From CAYRTV01 sp964505785 (GTDB lineage: Bacteria > Acidobacteriota > Aminicenantia > Aminicenantales > Aminicenantaceae), in contig CAZDJZ010000002.1 of assembly GCA_964505785.1 (NCBI GenBank), forward strand, positions 1 through 64,000: DNA of 64,000 bases, written 5' to 3'. Of this stretch, positions 8,351 to 17,198 are shown piece after piece. The notes beneath the pieces are model-generated. The model was not told the origin of the DNA and made no database searches. It worked only from the letters and a program-made list of their open reading frames with translations. Position 1 is the first letter of the stretch. Each line of letters begins with the position of its first letter. Made by a program: the position numbers and the translations under genes.

Positions 8351-10092
8351 AATCATACCCAAAATTATTTATTGTATTCACTATTTTGATAATACTGGCC
8401 GGGACAGCTTGCACAGCTCAGAAGGGTACCGAAACCATTTGTGATGAATATGTATCAAAATGGAAAGAATTCTATCCTTCCCGGGCTTTTTCTCTGGGTT
8501 TCCACAGGATGGTTTTCCAATTTGAGGATTTATCACAGGAAAATATCCACGCCTGGATTGAATACAACCGGGATGTTATAGACACCCTTGCGGCTGCTTT
8601 GCCGGAATTGTCCGTGGACCAAAGGATCAATGCCCGGCTTTTACGGACACGGATTTTATCCGAACTGGATAGATGGGAAAAGGAAGCTCCTCATAAAAAT
8701 TCTCCTGAATTCTATTCCGGTGCTGTTTCCCAGGCGATTCCCCGGATTTTGAATTCAGACCTGCTGATGCAGAGGGAAAAGGTTGATTTAATTCTGCAAA
8801 GACTGGAAGGAATCCAAGAATTGTGTGCAGCCGGACAAGAGATGCTCGAAAACGGAAGCCCGGAGAGGACCAGGAAAAGCATCGATACGCTGGAAAGAAC
8901 GGCAGATTTTATTGAGGAGACTCTGTTCGGACAGATCGAAGGCTGGGTGGGAGAACATAATCCCGATGAAGTTAAGGCTGTTTGTACGGCGGCGGCTGAG
9001 GATATCCAAGGTCTTGCATCTTTTATCGAAGAGAAGATCTTAACGGAGGCGTCCTTATCTGACAGCCCGGTTCTGGGCCCGGATAAGTATGCCCATATGC
9101 TCAAAATTTATACAGACAGCGAATTGACTCCGGAAGAACTGGAGGAAATGGCTTTGAAAGAGATTAACGAAACCCGTGCGGTTATGGCGAAAACCGCTCG
9201 AGAATATTTAGAGGAAAACTATCCGGACCGCGAGCTTCCCGAAGATGAGGTTGCTGTTATTAAGGCGGCTTTAAGCGATATGGAGGAATACCGGCCGGCA
9301 GGGGAACAGGAATACCTGCAGACTCTTCGGGATTTCGCGAAGCAGGCGGAGGAATTTGTCAGGGAAAAAGAAATCGCCACCATTCCGGAGCATCAGACAT
9401 TGAGCATTGAATTAGCCCCGGAAAGCGCCGGGCCTATGGCCCGGATCGGATATGTCAGGCCGGCGCCGCCGTTTGCGCCAAATCCCTGGACAACATGGTT
9501 TCTGGCAACGATTCCCGATTCCTACCCGGAGGATGAGCGAGAAGATTTCTGGCGGTCTTTTAACTATCATTTCAAGAAATTCATTGTGATCCATGAGCTA
9601 TTCCCGGGTCACTACATACAGTCCAAGCTCACCCGGGAAAACCCGCATCCGGTCCGAATCCTCTTTCCTTACGGGCTTTATTCCGAAGGATGGGCCACCT
9701 TGTGCGAGCGGGTCGCTTTGGAAGCGGGATGGGATGACGGAAACAAGCTGACCCGCCTGGCCCAGTTGAGAAAGCGGCTTGAAAATGCCAACCGCGCTTT
9801 CACTTCAGTGCAGGCCCACTGCCGGGGCTGGGATGAGAAGCAAGTGCTGGAATTTTCGGTTGAGACGTCGCTTCTGGCCCCGCAGTTTGCCAAAAGTCTC
9901 TGGGGGCGGCTGATGAGTTCGCCCATGCAGATTACGTCCTATTTTCTAGGCTATAAGCAATTCGATAAGATATACGAGGCGGAAAAGATGCGGCTGGGTG
10001 ATGCATTTAATACCCGGGAATTTATGGATACCATCCTGCGCGCCGGCCCGATTCCCATTGACGAGTTTCCGGCTATTTTTCCCGGCCGGTAA
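8347..10092 (+). CDS. DUF885 family lipoprotein, probable zinc-dependent exported hydrolase
   Basis: The 581-residue protein begins with a lipoprotein-like signal (LAGTAC, Cys22), so it is likely anchored in the envelope. The family signature HELFPGHYIQ is present with His416, Glu417 and His422, followed by the conserved YSEGWATLCE. These match DUF885, a family with a gluzincin-like HExxPGH motif usually regarded as peptidase-like. The start codon overlaps the stop of the acetyltransferase gene (ATGA). Length and motifs are complete. Activity on peptides is inferred from the family motif and the peptidase-rich surroundings. Confidence 0.85.
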   Translation: MKSYPKLFIVFTILIILAGTACTAQKGTETICDEYVSKWKEFYPSRAFSLGFHRMVFQFEDLSQENIHAWIEYNRDVIDTLAAALPELSVDQRINARLLRTRILSELDRWEKEAPHKNSPEFYSGAVSQAIPRILNSDLLMQREKVDLILQRLEGIQELCAAGQEMLENGSPERTRKSIDTLERTADFIEETLFGQIEGWVGEHNPDEVKAVCTAAAEDIQGLASFIEEKILTEASLSDSPVLGPDKYAHMLKIYTDSELTPEELEEMALKEINETRAVMAKTAREYLEENYPDRELPEDEVAVIKAALSDMEEYRPAGEQEYLQTLRDFAKQAEEFVREKEIATIPEHQTLSIELAPESAGPMARIGYVRPAPPFAPNPWTTWFLATIPDSYPEDEREDFWRSFNYHFKKFIVIHELFPGHYIQSKLTRENPHPVRILFPYGLYSEGWATLCERVALEAGWDDGNKLTRLAQLRKRLENANRAFTSVQAHCRGWDEKQVLEFSVETSLLAPQFAKSLWGRLMSSPMQITSYFLGYKQFDKIYEAEKMRLGDAFNTREFMDTILRAGPIPIDEFPAIFPGR

Positions 10093-10107
10093 TAAGATAT
10101 CTAATTT

Positions 10108-10146
10108 TCTCTTTACTCTTCACTCTTCACTCTTTACTATTTACTA
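10108..10146 (+). repeat. Pyrimidine-rich short tandem repeat between operons
   Basis: The 113-base gap after the DUF885 gene contains several degenerate copies of a 7-9 base unit of the type CTCTTCACT or CTCTTTACT. It has no coding potential and no hairpin, and may be a slippage tract. Confidence 0.6.
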
Positions 10147-10180
10147 GATGAAGCATTTTCAGACTTTCATAATAATTTTT

Positions 10181-10199
10181 ATGAATATTACAGGCTAAC
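10181..10199 (+). repeat. Solo end of the MITE-like repeat family
   Basis: ATGAATATTACAGGCTAACT matches the terminal sequence of the intergenic elements described at 30447, 46834, 52989 and 55992. It ends seven bases before the TRAP small-subunit ATG, which has no good ribosome site. No partner end is visible upstream. Confidence 0.4.
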
Positions 10200-10205
10200 T
10201 TAAAA

Positions 10206-10679
10206 ATGCAATTTATCAGAAAAGCTACGGAAGCCGTGATTGTTTTTTTGTTCGCGGTTTTAACGGCCGTTGTGTTTTACCAAGTCGTGGCCCGCTATCT
10301 GTTTAACAATCCTCCTTCCTGGACAGAGGAACTGGCCCGGTACTGCCAGGTCTGGGTCATCCTGCTGACTTCATCTATCTGTATCCGCAGGGGAAGCCAC
10401 CTGGCCGTAGACTATTTCGGGCATAAGTTCAATGCGGGAATCAAACATAAAATCAATATTGCGATAAGTATTCTCATTGCTGTGTACATACTCGTGGTGA
10501 TTGTTTTCGGATGGAAACTGATGGTGGCGGGCCGGTATCAGCTTTCGCCTGCTTTGCAGGTCAAAATGTCTTTCGTGTATGTGATTTTCCCTGTAAGCGG
10601 AGTTTTGATGCTGATGGAAGCGGTTCTCAAAACGGCCCGGTTGATGGGGGTTAAAACCGGGGACCGCACGGAGAAATAG
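10206..10679 (+). CDS. dctQ: TRAP transporter small permease (DctQ-type)
   Basis: The 157-residue protein has four hydrophobic helices and the DctQ signature (VFYQVVARYLFNNPPSWTEELARYCQVW, here split around the Asn-Pro-Pro). It forms the membrane complex with the large permease that begins four bases after its stop. The ribosome site is weak. It is first in a four-gene cluster, dctQ-dctM-dctP-aldo/keto reductase. The imported substrate is probably a carboxylate, following the general rule for TRAP systems. Confidence 0.9.
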   Translation: MQFIRKATEAVIVFLFAVLTAVVFYQVVARYLFNNPPSWTEELARYCQVWVILLTSSICIRRGSHLAVDYFGHKFNAGIKHKINIAISILIAVYILVVIVFGWKLMVAGRYQLSPALQVKMSFVYVIFPVSGVLMLMEAVLKTARLMGVKTGDRTEK

Positions 10680-10683
10680 GAAC

Positions 10684-11964
10684 GTGGTTGTTTTATTTTT
10701 ATCCATTCTAGTCTTGCTTCTCTTGGGGATGCCGATTGCATTTGCCTTGGGATTGGGATCCTGCTTCACCCTCTTGTCCGATAATACCCTTCCGTTGGTC
10801 CTGGTGCCGCAGCGCATGTTTACAGCCCTGGACTCATGGCCTATCATGGCTATCCCGCTGTTTATGCTGGCGGGCCGTTTGATGGATAAAGGCGGCATTT
10901 CCCGGAGAATCGTGGGATTTTCCAGCGCCTGCTTCGGTTTTATCCGGGGCAGTCTGGCCATGGTATCGGTTATGGCGTCCATGATCTTTGCCGGCATTTC
11001 AGGCTCTTCCACCGCGGATACGGCGGCTGTGGGCTCGATCATGATGCCGGCCATGCGGAAAAAAGGCTATGATATGAATTTTGCAACGGCCTTAATTGCT
11101 GCGGCCGGCGCCATCGGGCCGATTATTCCCCCAAGCATTTTGATGATCCTGATCGGGTATATCACGGATACCTCTGTTGCCCGTTTGTTTTTAGGCGGAA
11201 TTGTTCCGGGCATGGCCATTGGTATCGGTTTGATGACGGTCTCCTATCTGCATGCGCGGAAAAGGGGGGAGGCCTATCTTTCCACCTCTAAATTTGCAAT
11301 CGGTGAAGTATGGCGGACCGGGAAAAAGGCCCTTCCGGGCCTGGGAATGCCGTTTATTATTCTCTTTGGAATTCTGGGCGGTGTTTTTACCGCCACCGAA
11401 GCGGCCGGTGTCGCGGTTATATATGGCCTGCTGGTCGGTATTTTCATCTACCGGGAAATCACCATTAAGGACCTGCCGCAGATTTTTGTCAAAGCGGCGG
11501 AAACCTCCTGCGTCGTCATGTTCATTGCCTGCACAGCCTTTCTTTTCGCCTGGCTGATCACGGTCAAGCAGCTGCCCGTGCAATTGGGTGATTTTCTTAA
11601 AACCAATGTCGAAAGCGATGTGATGTTTTTTGTGCTGCTCAATATCGTGCTTTTAGTCATTGGGATGTTTATGGAGAGTTTTTCGGCCATTATCGTTTTT
11701 ATGCCAATCCTTTTTCCTGTCGCTCAGAGTTACGGGATGGATCCTGTTCATTTCGGGATCATCGCCACGGTCAATCTCGCCATAGGGTATATTACACCTC
11801 CTTACGGCGCAACCCTTTTTGTGTCCTGCGGGATTTCAGGACAAAAAATAAGAGAAGTAACGCCGAAAATAATTCCGATTCTGGCGGCGATGATTGTCGT
11901 TTTGCTGATCGTAACGTACTTTCCTGAATCCTTTATGTGGATTCCTAATCTGGCGGCCAAATGA
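10684..11964 (+). CDS. dctM: TRAP transporter large permease (DctM-type)
   Basis: The 426-residue polytopic protein starts at a GTG and has about 12 hydrophobic segments. Typical DctM motifs include GISGSSTADTAAVGSIM, AAAGAIGPIIPPSI, GVFTATEAAGVAVIYG and a late NLAIGYITPPYG. It is the ion-coupled channel of a tripartite transporter. Its stop overlaps the start of the binding-protein gene by ATGA, so subunit synthesis is probably coupled. Confidence 0.93.
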   Translation: MVVLFLSILVLLLLGMPIAFALGLGSCFTLLSDNTLPLVLVPQRMFTALDSWPIMAIPLFMLAGRLMDKGGISRRIVGFSSACFGFIRGSLAMVSVMASMIFAGISGSSTADTAAVGSIMMPAMRKKGYDMNFATALIAAAGAIGPIIPPSILMILIGYITDTSVARLFLGGIVPGMAIGIGLMTVSYLHARKRGEAYLSTSKFAIGEVWRTGKKALPGLGMPFIILFGILGGVFTATEAAGVAVIYGLLVGIFIYREITIKDLPQIFVKAAETSCVVMFIACTAFLFAWLITVKQLPVQLGDFLKTNVESDVMFFVLLNIVLLVIGMFMESFSAIIVFMPILFPVAQSYGMDPVHFGIIATVNLAIGYITPPYGATLFVSCGISGQKIREVTPKIIPILAAMIVVLLIVTYFPESFMWIPNLAAK

Positions 11965-12959
11965 AAAATTCATATATTTTTAAAGTTGTCGTGATTGCCG
12001 GGCTGATGATTTTTGGAGCGGCCTGCGGAGGAAGCGGAGAAAAGACCTATGTGATCAAAGCCGGCTTCAGCCAGAATCCGCAGGAGCCCCAAGTCAAGGC
12101 AGGGGCGTTGTTTAAAGAGATAGTGGAGGACAGATCAGACGGCAGACTGAAGGTTCAGATCTATCCCAATAACCAGTTGGGAAACCAGCGGGATGTTGCG
12201 GAAGGAATCCAGCTGGGGACAGTGGAGATGAGCAATATCGCCAGTGTAATGGCGGGTTTTGTGAAGGAATTGAATATCTTTGAACTGCCCTTTCTTTTCG
12301 AAAGCCGGGACCATTTTTACGCTGTCCTTGATTCCGAGATAGGGGAAAGCCTCCGGCCTGCCTTCGCAAAACGGGGATTCCACCTTATGGGATATTTCTA
12401 TGCGGGAGAGCGGCATATTATGACAGTGAATAAGCCGGTAGACAGTATGGCGGACTTGAGTGGACTTAAGATACGGACCATGGAAAATCCGCTTCACCTG
12501 GCTGCCTTTAAAGCCTTTGGCGCTAATCCCATGCCCATGGCTTACGGGGAGCTATACACAGCCTTGGAACAAGGAGTCATAGACGGTGCGGAAGCGGCCA
12601 ATACTAATTATTTATCAAAAAAATTTTATGAGCCGGCCCCTTTTTGGGCTCAAACCGGATGGATTCACCTTATTGAATATGTGGTGATGAGCCGGTATTT
12701 TTATGAGCGGCTGCCTGATGAGTATAAAATGATTATCGATGAAGCGGCAGAGGAGATGATCCGTATGGAGCGCCGGTGGTACGGCGAGGAAGAGGAAAAA
12801 GCAATGGCGGTTTTGGAGGAAGAAGGGGTTGTAATAACCCATCCGGACAGAGAAGCGTTTGTGAAGGAGGCGCGGAAAGTCCACAGGGAATGGGCTGAAA
12901 AAATCGGAGGGATGGAACTTATAAAGAGCATTATTCGATTCGATTACAGGAGGAAATAA
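11961..12959 (+). CDS. dctP: TRAP transporter substrate-binding lipoprotein (DctP-type)
   Basis: The 332-residue product opens with a hydrophobic signal ending in GAAC, so Cys22 is a likely lipidation site. DctP landmarks follow: GFSQNPQEPQVKAG, QIYPNNQLGNQRDVAEGIQLG, FELPFLFESRDH, and the ligand region LKIRTMENPLHLAAFKAFGANPMPM with the specificity Arg in KIRTMENP. A membrane-anchored DctP is less usual in diderm bacteria, where the protein is often soluble in the periplasm. The final stop overlaps the next start (TAATG). Confidence 0.92.
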   Translation: MKNSYIFKVVVIAGLMIFGAACGGSGEKTYVIKAGFSQNPQEPQVKAGALFKEIVEDRSDGRLKVQIYPNNQLGNQRDVAEGIQLGTVEMSNIASVMAGFVKELNIFELPFLFESRDHFYAVLDSEIGESLRPAFAKRGFHLMGYFYAGERHIMTVNKPVDSMADLSGLKIRTMENPLHLAAFKAFGANPMPMAYGELYTALEQGVIDGAEAANTNYLSKKFYEPAPFWAQTGWIHLIEYVVMSRYFYERLPDEYKMIIDEAAEEMIRMERRWYGEEEEKAMAVLEEEGVVITHPDREAFVKEARKVHREWAEKIGGMELIKSIIRFDYRRK

Positions 12960-13960
12960 TGGAATATCGATTATTAGGCCGGACTGGAGTTAAAATCTCT
13001 CCGCTGTGTTTAGGGACGGCGAATTTTGCTGATCCCACACCGGAAAAGGAATGTATAGACATTGTAAACCAGGCGGTTGAGGCCGGAATCAACCTGATTG
13101 ATACAGGAGACAGCTATGCCAATGGGGAGAGCGAGCGCATTCTCGGAAAGGCCTTGTCACAGGGTCGTATAAGGGACAAGGTCTTAGTGGCCACTAAAGT
13201 TCACTATCCCACGGGGCCCGGCCCGAATGACCGGGGCAATTCCCGGCTGCATATCATAAAAGCCTGTGAAGATTCGCTTCGGCGGCTGAACACGGATTAT
13301 ATTGATATTTATCAAATGCACCGGCCGGACCCGGAAACTGCGGTGGAAGAAACCCTGGGAGCTTTAACTGACCTGGTTCAGCAGGGGAAGATCCGCTATG
13401 CCGGGAGCTCCACCCATCCGGCCTGGCAGATAATGGAAGCGCTGGCGGTTAGTGAAAAACAAGGTTATACCCGGTATATTCTGGAACAGCCGCCTTATAA
13501 CCTGCTGGACAGAAGAATTGAAAATGAGCTGGTCCCGCTCTGCAAGACCCATGGCCTGGGGCTTATCGCCTGGTCGCCGATGGCCATGGGTGTTCTTATC
13601 GGCCGGTATGCGTCGGCTGAGGATTATCCTGAAGATTCCCGTGCGGAGCTGCGCGGCGGAATATATGCGGAACGGGTTACGGAGAAGGGAATTGCCGTGG
13701 GCCGGAAGTTTGTGGAATTAGCGAAAGACGCCGGGATTTCTCCGGCGCAGCTTTCCATTTTGTGGGTCAAAGACCAGGATGGGATAACAGCGCCTATTAT
13801 CGGTCCCCGGACCATCAAACAATTAGATGAGCTTATCCCGGTTGCGGAGATGTGCCTGGATGAAGAGATCAGAAAAGCCTGCGATGAACTTGTTCCCCCA
13901 GGAAGCGCCGCAGCTAATTTTTACAATTCGGCCGAATGGTCAAAAATGAAAATAATATGA
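12959..13960 (+). CDS. Aldo/keto reductase linked to the TRAP operon
   Basis: The 333-residue TIM-barrel oxidoreductase keeps the full catalytic tetrad: Asp48 and Tyr53 in DTGDSYANGE, Lys80 in VATK and His121 in YQMH. The C-terminal NADP-binding region GPRTIKQLDEL is present. It resembles the aryl-alcohol-dehydrogenase-like or YhdN-type aldo/keto reductases. The one-base overlap with the binding-protein stop places it in the same operon. It may therefore reduce or oxidise a carbonyl group on the imported compound or its product. The substrate is not predictable from sequence. Confidence 0.9.
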   Translation: MEYRLLGRTGVKISPLCLGTANFADPTPEKECIDIVNQAVEAGINLIDTGDSYANGESERILGKALSQGRIRDKVLVATKVHYPTGPGPNDRGNSRLHIIKACEDSLRRLNTDYIDIYQMHRPDPETAVEETLGALTDLVQQGKIRYAGSSTHPAWQIMEALAVSEKQGYTRYILEQPPYNLLDRRIENELVPLCKTHGLGLIAWSPMAMGVLIGRYASAEDYPEDSRAELRGGIYAERVTEKGIAVGRKFVELAKDAGISPAQLSILWVKDQDGITAPIIGPRTIKQLDELIPVAEMCLDEEIRKACDELVPPGSAAANFYNSAEWSKMKII

Positions 13961-13968
13961 TAATAGTA

Positions 13969-14168
13969 TGTCATTCCCGGAGCGGAGCGACGGGAATCTT
14001 AGACGGCACTTACACGAGGAGATGGATCCGATTTATCGGCAAAGCAGTCTAAGATTGCCACGATGCCTGCGGCTGCCCGGAGTGCCCCGGCTTGATCCTC
14101 AGGATAGTATATAAAACGAGGCATTCTAGAAGCCTCCGGTACACTGAGTATACCTCAGGATGACAGGA
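13969..14168 (+). repeat. Hairpin-forming dispersed intergenic repeat (copy A)
   Basis: The sequence from TGTCATTCCCGGAGCGGAGC to about 14107 (TGATCCTCAGGATAG) is an inverted copy of the repeat at 18598-18742. The two share GAATCTTAGACGGC and GCAGTCTAAGATTGCC blocks. CTTAGAC and GTCTAAG also pair within one copy. A second short tail, CCTCAGGATGACAGG, lies at 14154-14168. The repeat fills the gap before the propeller gene. No coding frame is evident. Confidence 0.7.
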
Positions 14169-14196
14169 TGCGAAAAGTTAAAAGGAGGATGGATTA

Positions 14197-17058
14197 ATGA
14201 AAAGAAGATTAATGTATCTGATTGCCGTTGTGCTGGCGTGCGTGCTTACTTTAGCGGGACCGAAAACAGCGGTGGCGCAAATGGACGACTCGGGCATTGC
14301 CAAAGCTTTCAAGTGGCGCAATATCGGTCCCGCCAACATGTCCGGAAGGGTATCCGATATCGAAGCCCTGGATGAAGACTTCACTACTGTGCTGATTGGT
14401 TCGGCCTCCGGCGGTGTCTGGAAATCGGTTAATGCCGGTATTACCTGGAAGCCGATTTTTGATACTTATGGAGCAGCCTCAATCGGCGATGTGGCTTTTT
14501 ATCAGGCAAATCCCGATATTATCTGGGTCGGGACCGGTGAGAAAAATCCCCGCAACAGCATTGCCTGGGGAGATGGAATTTATAAGTCAGTAGACAGCGG
14601 CAAAACATTTACCCATATGGGATTAAAAGATACTCATTCTATTTCCAAGATCATCACGCATCCTTCCAATCCTAACATCGTTTATGCCGCAGCAGGAGGC
14701 CACTTATGGGGATATTCCGGAGACCGCGGATTGTTTAAAACCACCGATGGCGGTGAAAACTGGACCAAGCTGACTAACGGCTTGCCGGATGACGGCAAGA
14801 CCGGCGCTATTGATCTGGTTATGGATCCTTCGGATGAAAATGTCCTGTATGTGGGATTCTGGCAGCGCCTGCGCAGGCCGTACCGTTTCGACAGCGGCGG
14901 CCCCAACGGCGGTATTTTTAAAACCACCGACGGCGGCGAATCCTGGACGGAACTGACCAGCGGCCTCCCGGAAGGCGATACAGGGAAGATCGGACTGGCC
15001 ATCTGCCGGACAAAGCCCAATGTTCTGATGGCTTTTGTTGAGCATGGTTTCCAGCCGGATGAGCATTTGGAAGACGGTTCGGAAAATCCCGACTTCAAGG
15101 ATATGACTAAACTCGGGACAGGAATATACCGGTCAGAAGACAGCGGTGAGACCTGGAAGTATATGAATCGATACAATAACCGGCCGTTTTACTACAGTCA
15201 TATTTATCTTAATCCTATTGATGACAAGATCGTATATGTCGTAACAGGGAGCTATCATATCTCCTATGACGGCGGCAAAACGCTGGAACGGCAGAATACC
15301 GGTGTGCATGGCGACTACCATGCTGTCTGGTCCGACCCGAGCAACAAAGACCGCTATTACCTCGGGAACGACGGCGGTGCGGCTTTAACCCATGACCATG
15401 GGGAAAACTATCTCTTTTTTGATAATCTGCCTGTCAGCCAGTTTTATGCCGTCGGTGCGGACATGCGGGAGCCCTATTATGTCTACGGCGGACTGCAGGA
15501 TAACGGCTCCTGGGGCGGGCCGTCCCTGAGCAGGGACAGCGCCGGCATTCTGACCGATCACTGGTTCAAAATCGGCGGCGGGGACGGATTCTACTGTGCT
15601 GTTGATCCCACCGATTGGCGTACTGTGTATGCGGAAAGCCAGCAGGGCAGTATCTTCCGCATCAATGTGGAATCCAGGGAATCTCAGTATATCAAGCCGA
15701 GTAAAGAAAACATCATCAATTACAATGATTATGTGACCGAGGAAATCCTTAAAATGCAGGAAAAGGCCGGCTGGGGCGAAGATAATCCTTTCCGTTTCAA
15801 TTGGAGCAGCCCGATCATTATTTCCCCGCATAATGCGGAAACGGTGCTCTTCGGCGGTAATGTTCTTTTTAAGACAACCGACCGCGGCAACAGCTGGGAA
15901 ATTATCAGCCCGGATCTTTCCACCAATGATCCGGTTAAGATCGACCGCGAAACCGGAGGGCTGACACCAGATGTAACCGGCGCAGAAAATCACTGCACGA
16001 TTGTCACTATTTCCGAATCGCCATTGGTGCCGGGCGTTGTTTGGGCCGGGACGGATGACGGGAATGTTCAGGTGACACGGAACGGCGGTAAGACTTGGGC
16101 CAATGTGCGTCCCAATTTCAAGGGCGTTCCCGAAGGCATTTGGGTGAGCCGGGTGGAAGCATCCCACTTTGACGCCGGCACTTGTTATGTGACGTTTGAC
16201 GGCCACCGCAGCGACAATTTCATGCCCTGGGTTTATAAAACCACGGATTACGGAAAAACCTGGATCAGCCTGAGCAGCAGCCTTCCTGACGGTCAAGTGG
16301 CTTATGTCATAAGGGAAGACCACAGGAACAAAAACCTTCTTTTTTTAGGCACGGAATTCGGGCTGTTTATTTCAACCGACAGCGGAGATAAGTGGGAGCG
16401 GTTCATGAATAACCTGCCTGCAGTCGCTGTTCATGATATCATGATTCATCCGATCCAAAATGATATCATCATCGGCACCCACGGCCGCGGTATTTGGATT
16501 TGCGATGACATCACCCCGCTTCAGTCTATGACGGATAAGATAAAGGCGTCTGAGGCTTATATTTTTGACCAGCGGATTGCGACACAATGGGATGATATAA
16601 GCCGCGGTGGAAATAGAGGTCAATTCTTATTTCAAGGAGAAAATCCTCCCCGCGGTGCTGTGATCAGCTGCTATTTAAAAGATGCGGCTGAAGAGGCCAA
16701 GCTGATTATTTCCGATTGGGAGGGAAAGCAGAAGCTGGAAGTCGAACTTAAAGATCAATCCGGGATCAACAAATATGTGTGGCCTTTTGAATTCAATCCG
16801 CCGGAACTCAATGAAGAAGAAAAAGAACTTTTCGACAGGTATCTCAAAACCTCTAAATGGCAGGAGAGACGGGAGATCAGCGAACAGCTACAGGAATCCC
16901 TGGAAAAACGGGGCGAGAAATTCGCCGGTATCGGCTGGAGAAGTGAAAAATTAAACAAGATTCCGGCAGAACCGGGTGTGTACAAGGTGACCTTGACGGT
17001 AGGGGATACGACTGTCACCAAACCGCTGACGGTTCGTGCTGATCCGAAGTATAATTGA
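14197..17058 (+). CDS. Exported VPS10/sortilin-type BNR-repeat beta-propeller protein
   Basis: The 953-residue protein has an excellent ribosome site (AAAGGAGG at 14181-14188) and a Sec signal peptide ending near VAQ. Most of it is a series of Asp-box (BNR) repeats, such as SVNAGITWKP, SVDSGKTFTH, TTDGGENWTK, TTDGGESWTE, SEDSGETWKY, TTDYGKTWIS and STDSGDKWER. They form a sortilin/VPS10-like propeller of the kind common in Acidobacteria- and Aminicenantes-like genomes. The C-terminal 150 residues are a non-repetitive domain ending in a beta-rich TVGDTTVTKPLTVRADPKY. The propeller lacks an obvious sialidase active site. Binding of glycans or proteins is more likely than hydrolysis. Confidence 0.88.
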   Translation: MKRRLMYLIAVVLACVLTLAGPKTAVAQMDDSGIAKAFKWRNIGPANMSGRVSDIEALDEDFTTVLIGSASGGVWKSVNAGITWKPIFDTYGAASIGDVAFYQANPDIIWVGTGEKNPRNSIAWGDGIYKSVDSGKTFTHMGLKDTHSISKIITHPSNPNIVYAAAGGHLWGYSGDRGLFKTTDGGENWTKLTNGLPDDGKTGAIDLVMDPSDENVLYVGFWQRLRRPYRFDSGGPNGGIFKTTDGGESWTELTSGLPEGDTGKIGLAICRTKPNVLMAFVEHGFQPDEHLEDGSENPDFKDMTKLGTGIYRSEDSGETWKYMNRYNNRPFYYSHIYLNPIDDKIVYVVTGSYHISYDGGKTLERQNTGVHGDYHAVWSDPSNKDRYYLGNDGGAALTHDHGENYLFFDNLPVSQFYAVGADMREPYYVYGGLQDNGSWGGPSLSRDSAGILTDHWFKIGGGDGFYCAVDPTDWRTVYAESQQGSIFRINVESRESQYIKPSKENIINYNDYVTEEILKMQEKAGWGEDNPFRFNWSSPIIISPHNAETVLFGGNVLFKTTDRGNSWEIISPDLSTNDPVKIDRETGGLTPDVTGAENHCTIVTISESPLVPGVVWAGTDDGNVQVTRNGGKTWANVRPNFKGVPEGIWVSRVEASHFDAGTCYVTFDGHRSDNFMPWVYKTTDYGKTWISLSSSLPDGQVAYVIREDHRNKNLLFLGTEFGLFISTDSGDKWERFMNNLPAVAVHDIMIHPIQNDIIIGTHGRGIWICDDITPLQSMTDKIKASEAYIFDQRIATQWDDISRGGNRGQFLFQGENPPRGAVISCYLKDAAEEAKLIISDWEGKQKLEVELKDQSGINKYVWPFEFNPPELNEEEKELFDRYLKTSKWQERREISEQLQESLEKRGEKFAGIGWRSEKLNKIPAEPGVYKVTLTVGDTTVTKPLTVRADPKYN

Positions 17059-17130
17059 TCCGCAGCCATTTCCAGTAAAGTTAAAAATTGCAGACGTCAC
17101 GATAAGAGACTTCGTCGTTTTGCTTTTTAG

Positions 17131-17198
17131 CACGACAATGAGTAAAAAATTGTCATCGTCTGCGGCAATCTCGGCCCGTCAAAAATGCAGGTTAAATA
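17131..17198 (+). repeat. MITE-like repeat end between convergent genes
   Basis: CACGACAATGAGTAAAAAAT followed by TCGTCTGCGGCAATCTCGGC and a tail GCAGGTTAAAT matches the right-hand part of the elements ending at 47058 and 56390. It abuts the stop codon of the M24 peptidase gene. A matching left terminus is not clear. Confidence 0.6.

Noticed and set aside
10371..11054. Minus-strand frame of 227 codons across the TRAP permease genes
   Set aside because: It spans two well-supported overlapping genes and shows no family motif or start signal.
15385..16323. Long minus-strand frame of 312 codons under the VPS10-type gene
   Set aside because: It lies wholly within a gene with clear Asp-box repeats and ribosome site. 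Its His/Pro/Ile-rich composition and lack of a ribosome site mark it as a shadow.
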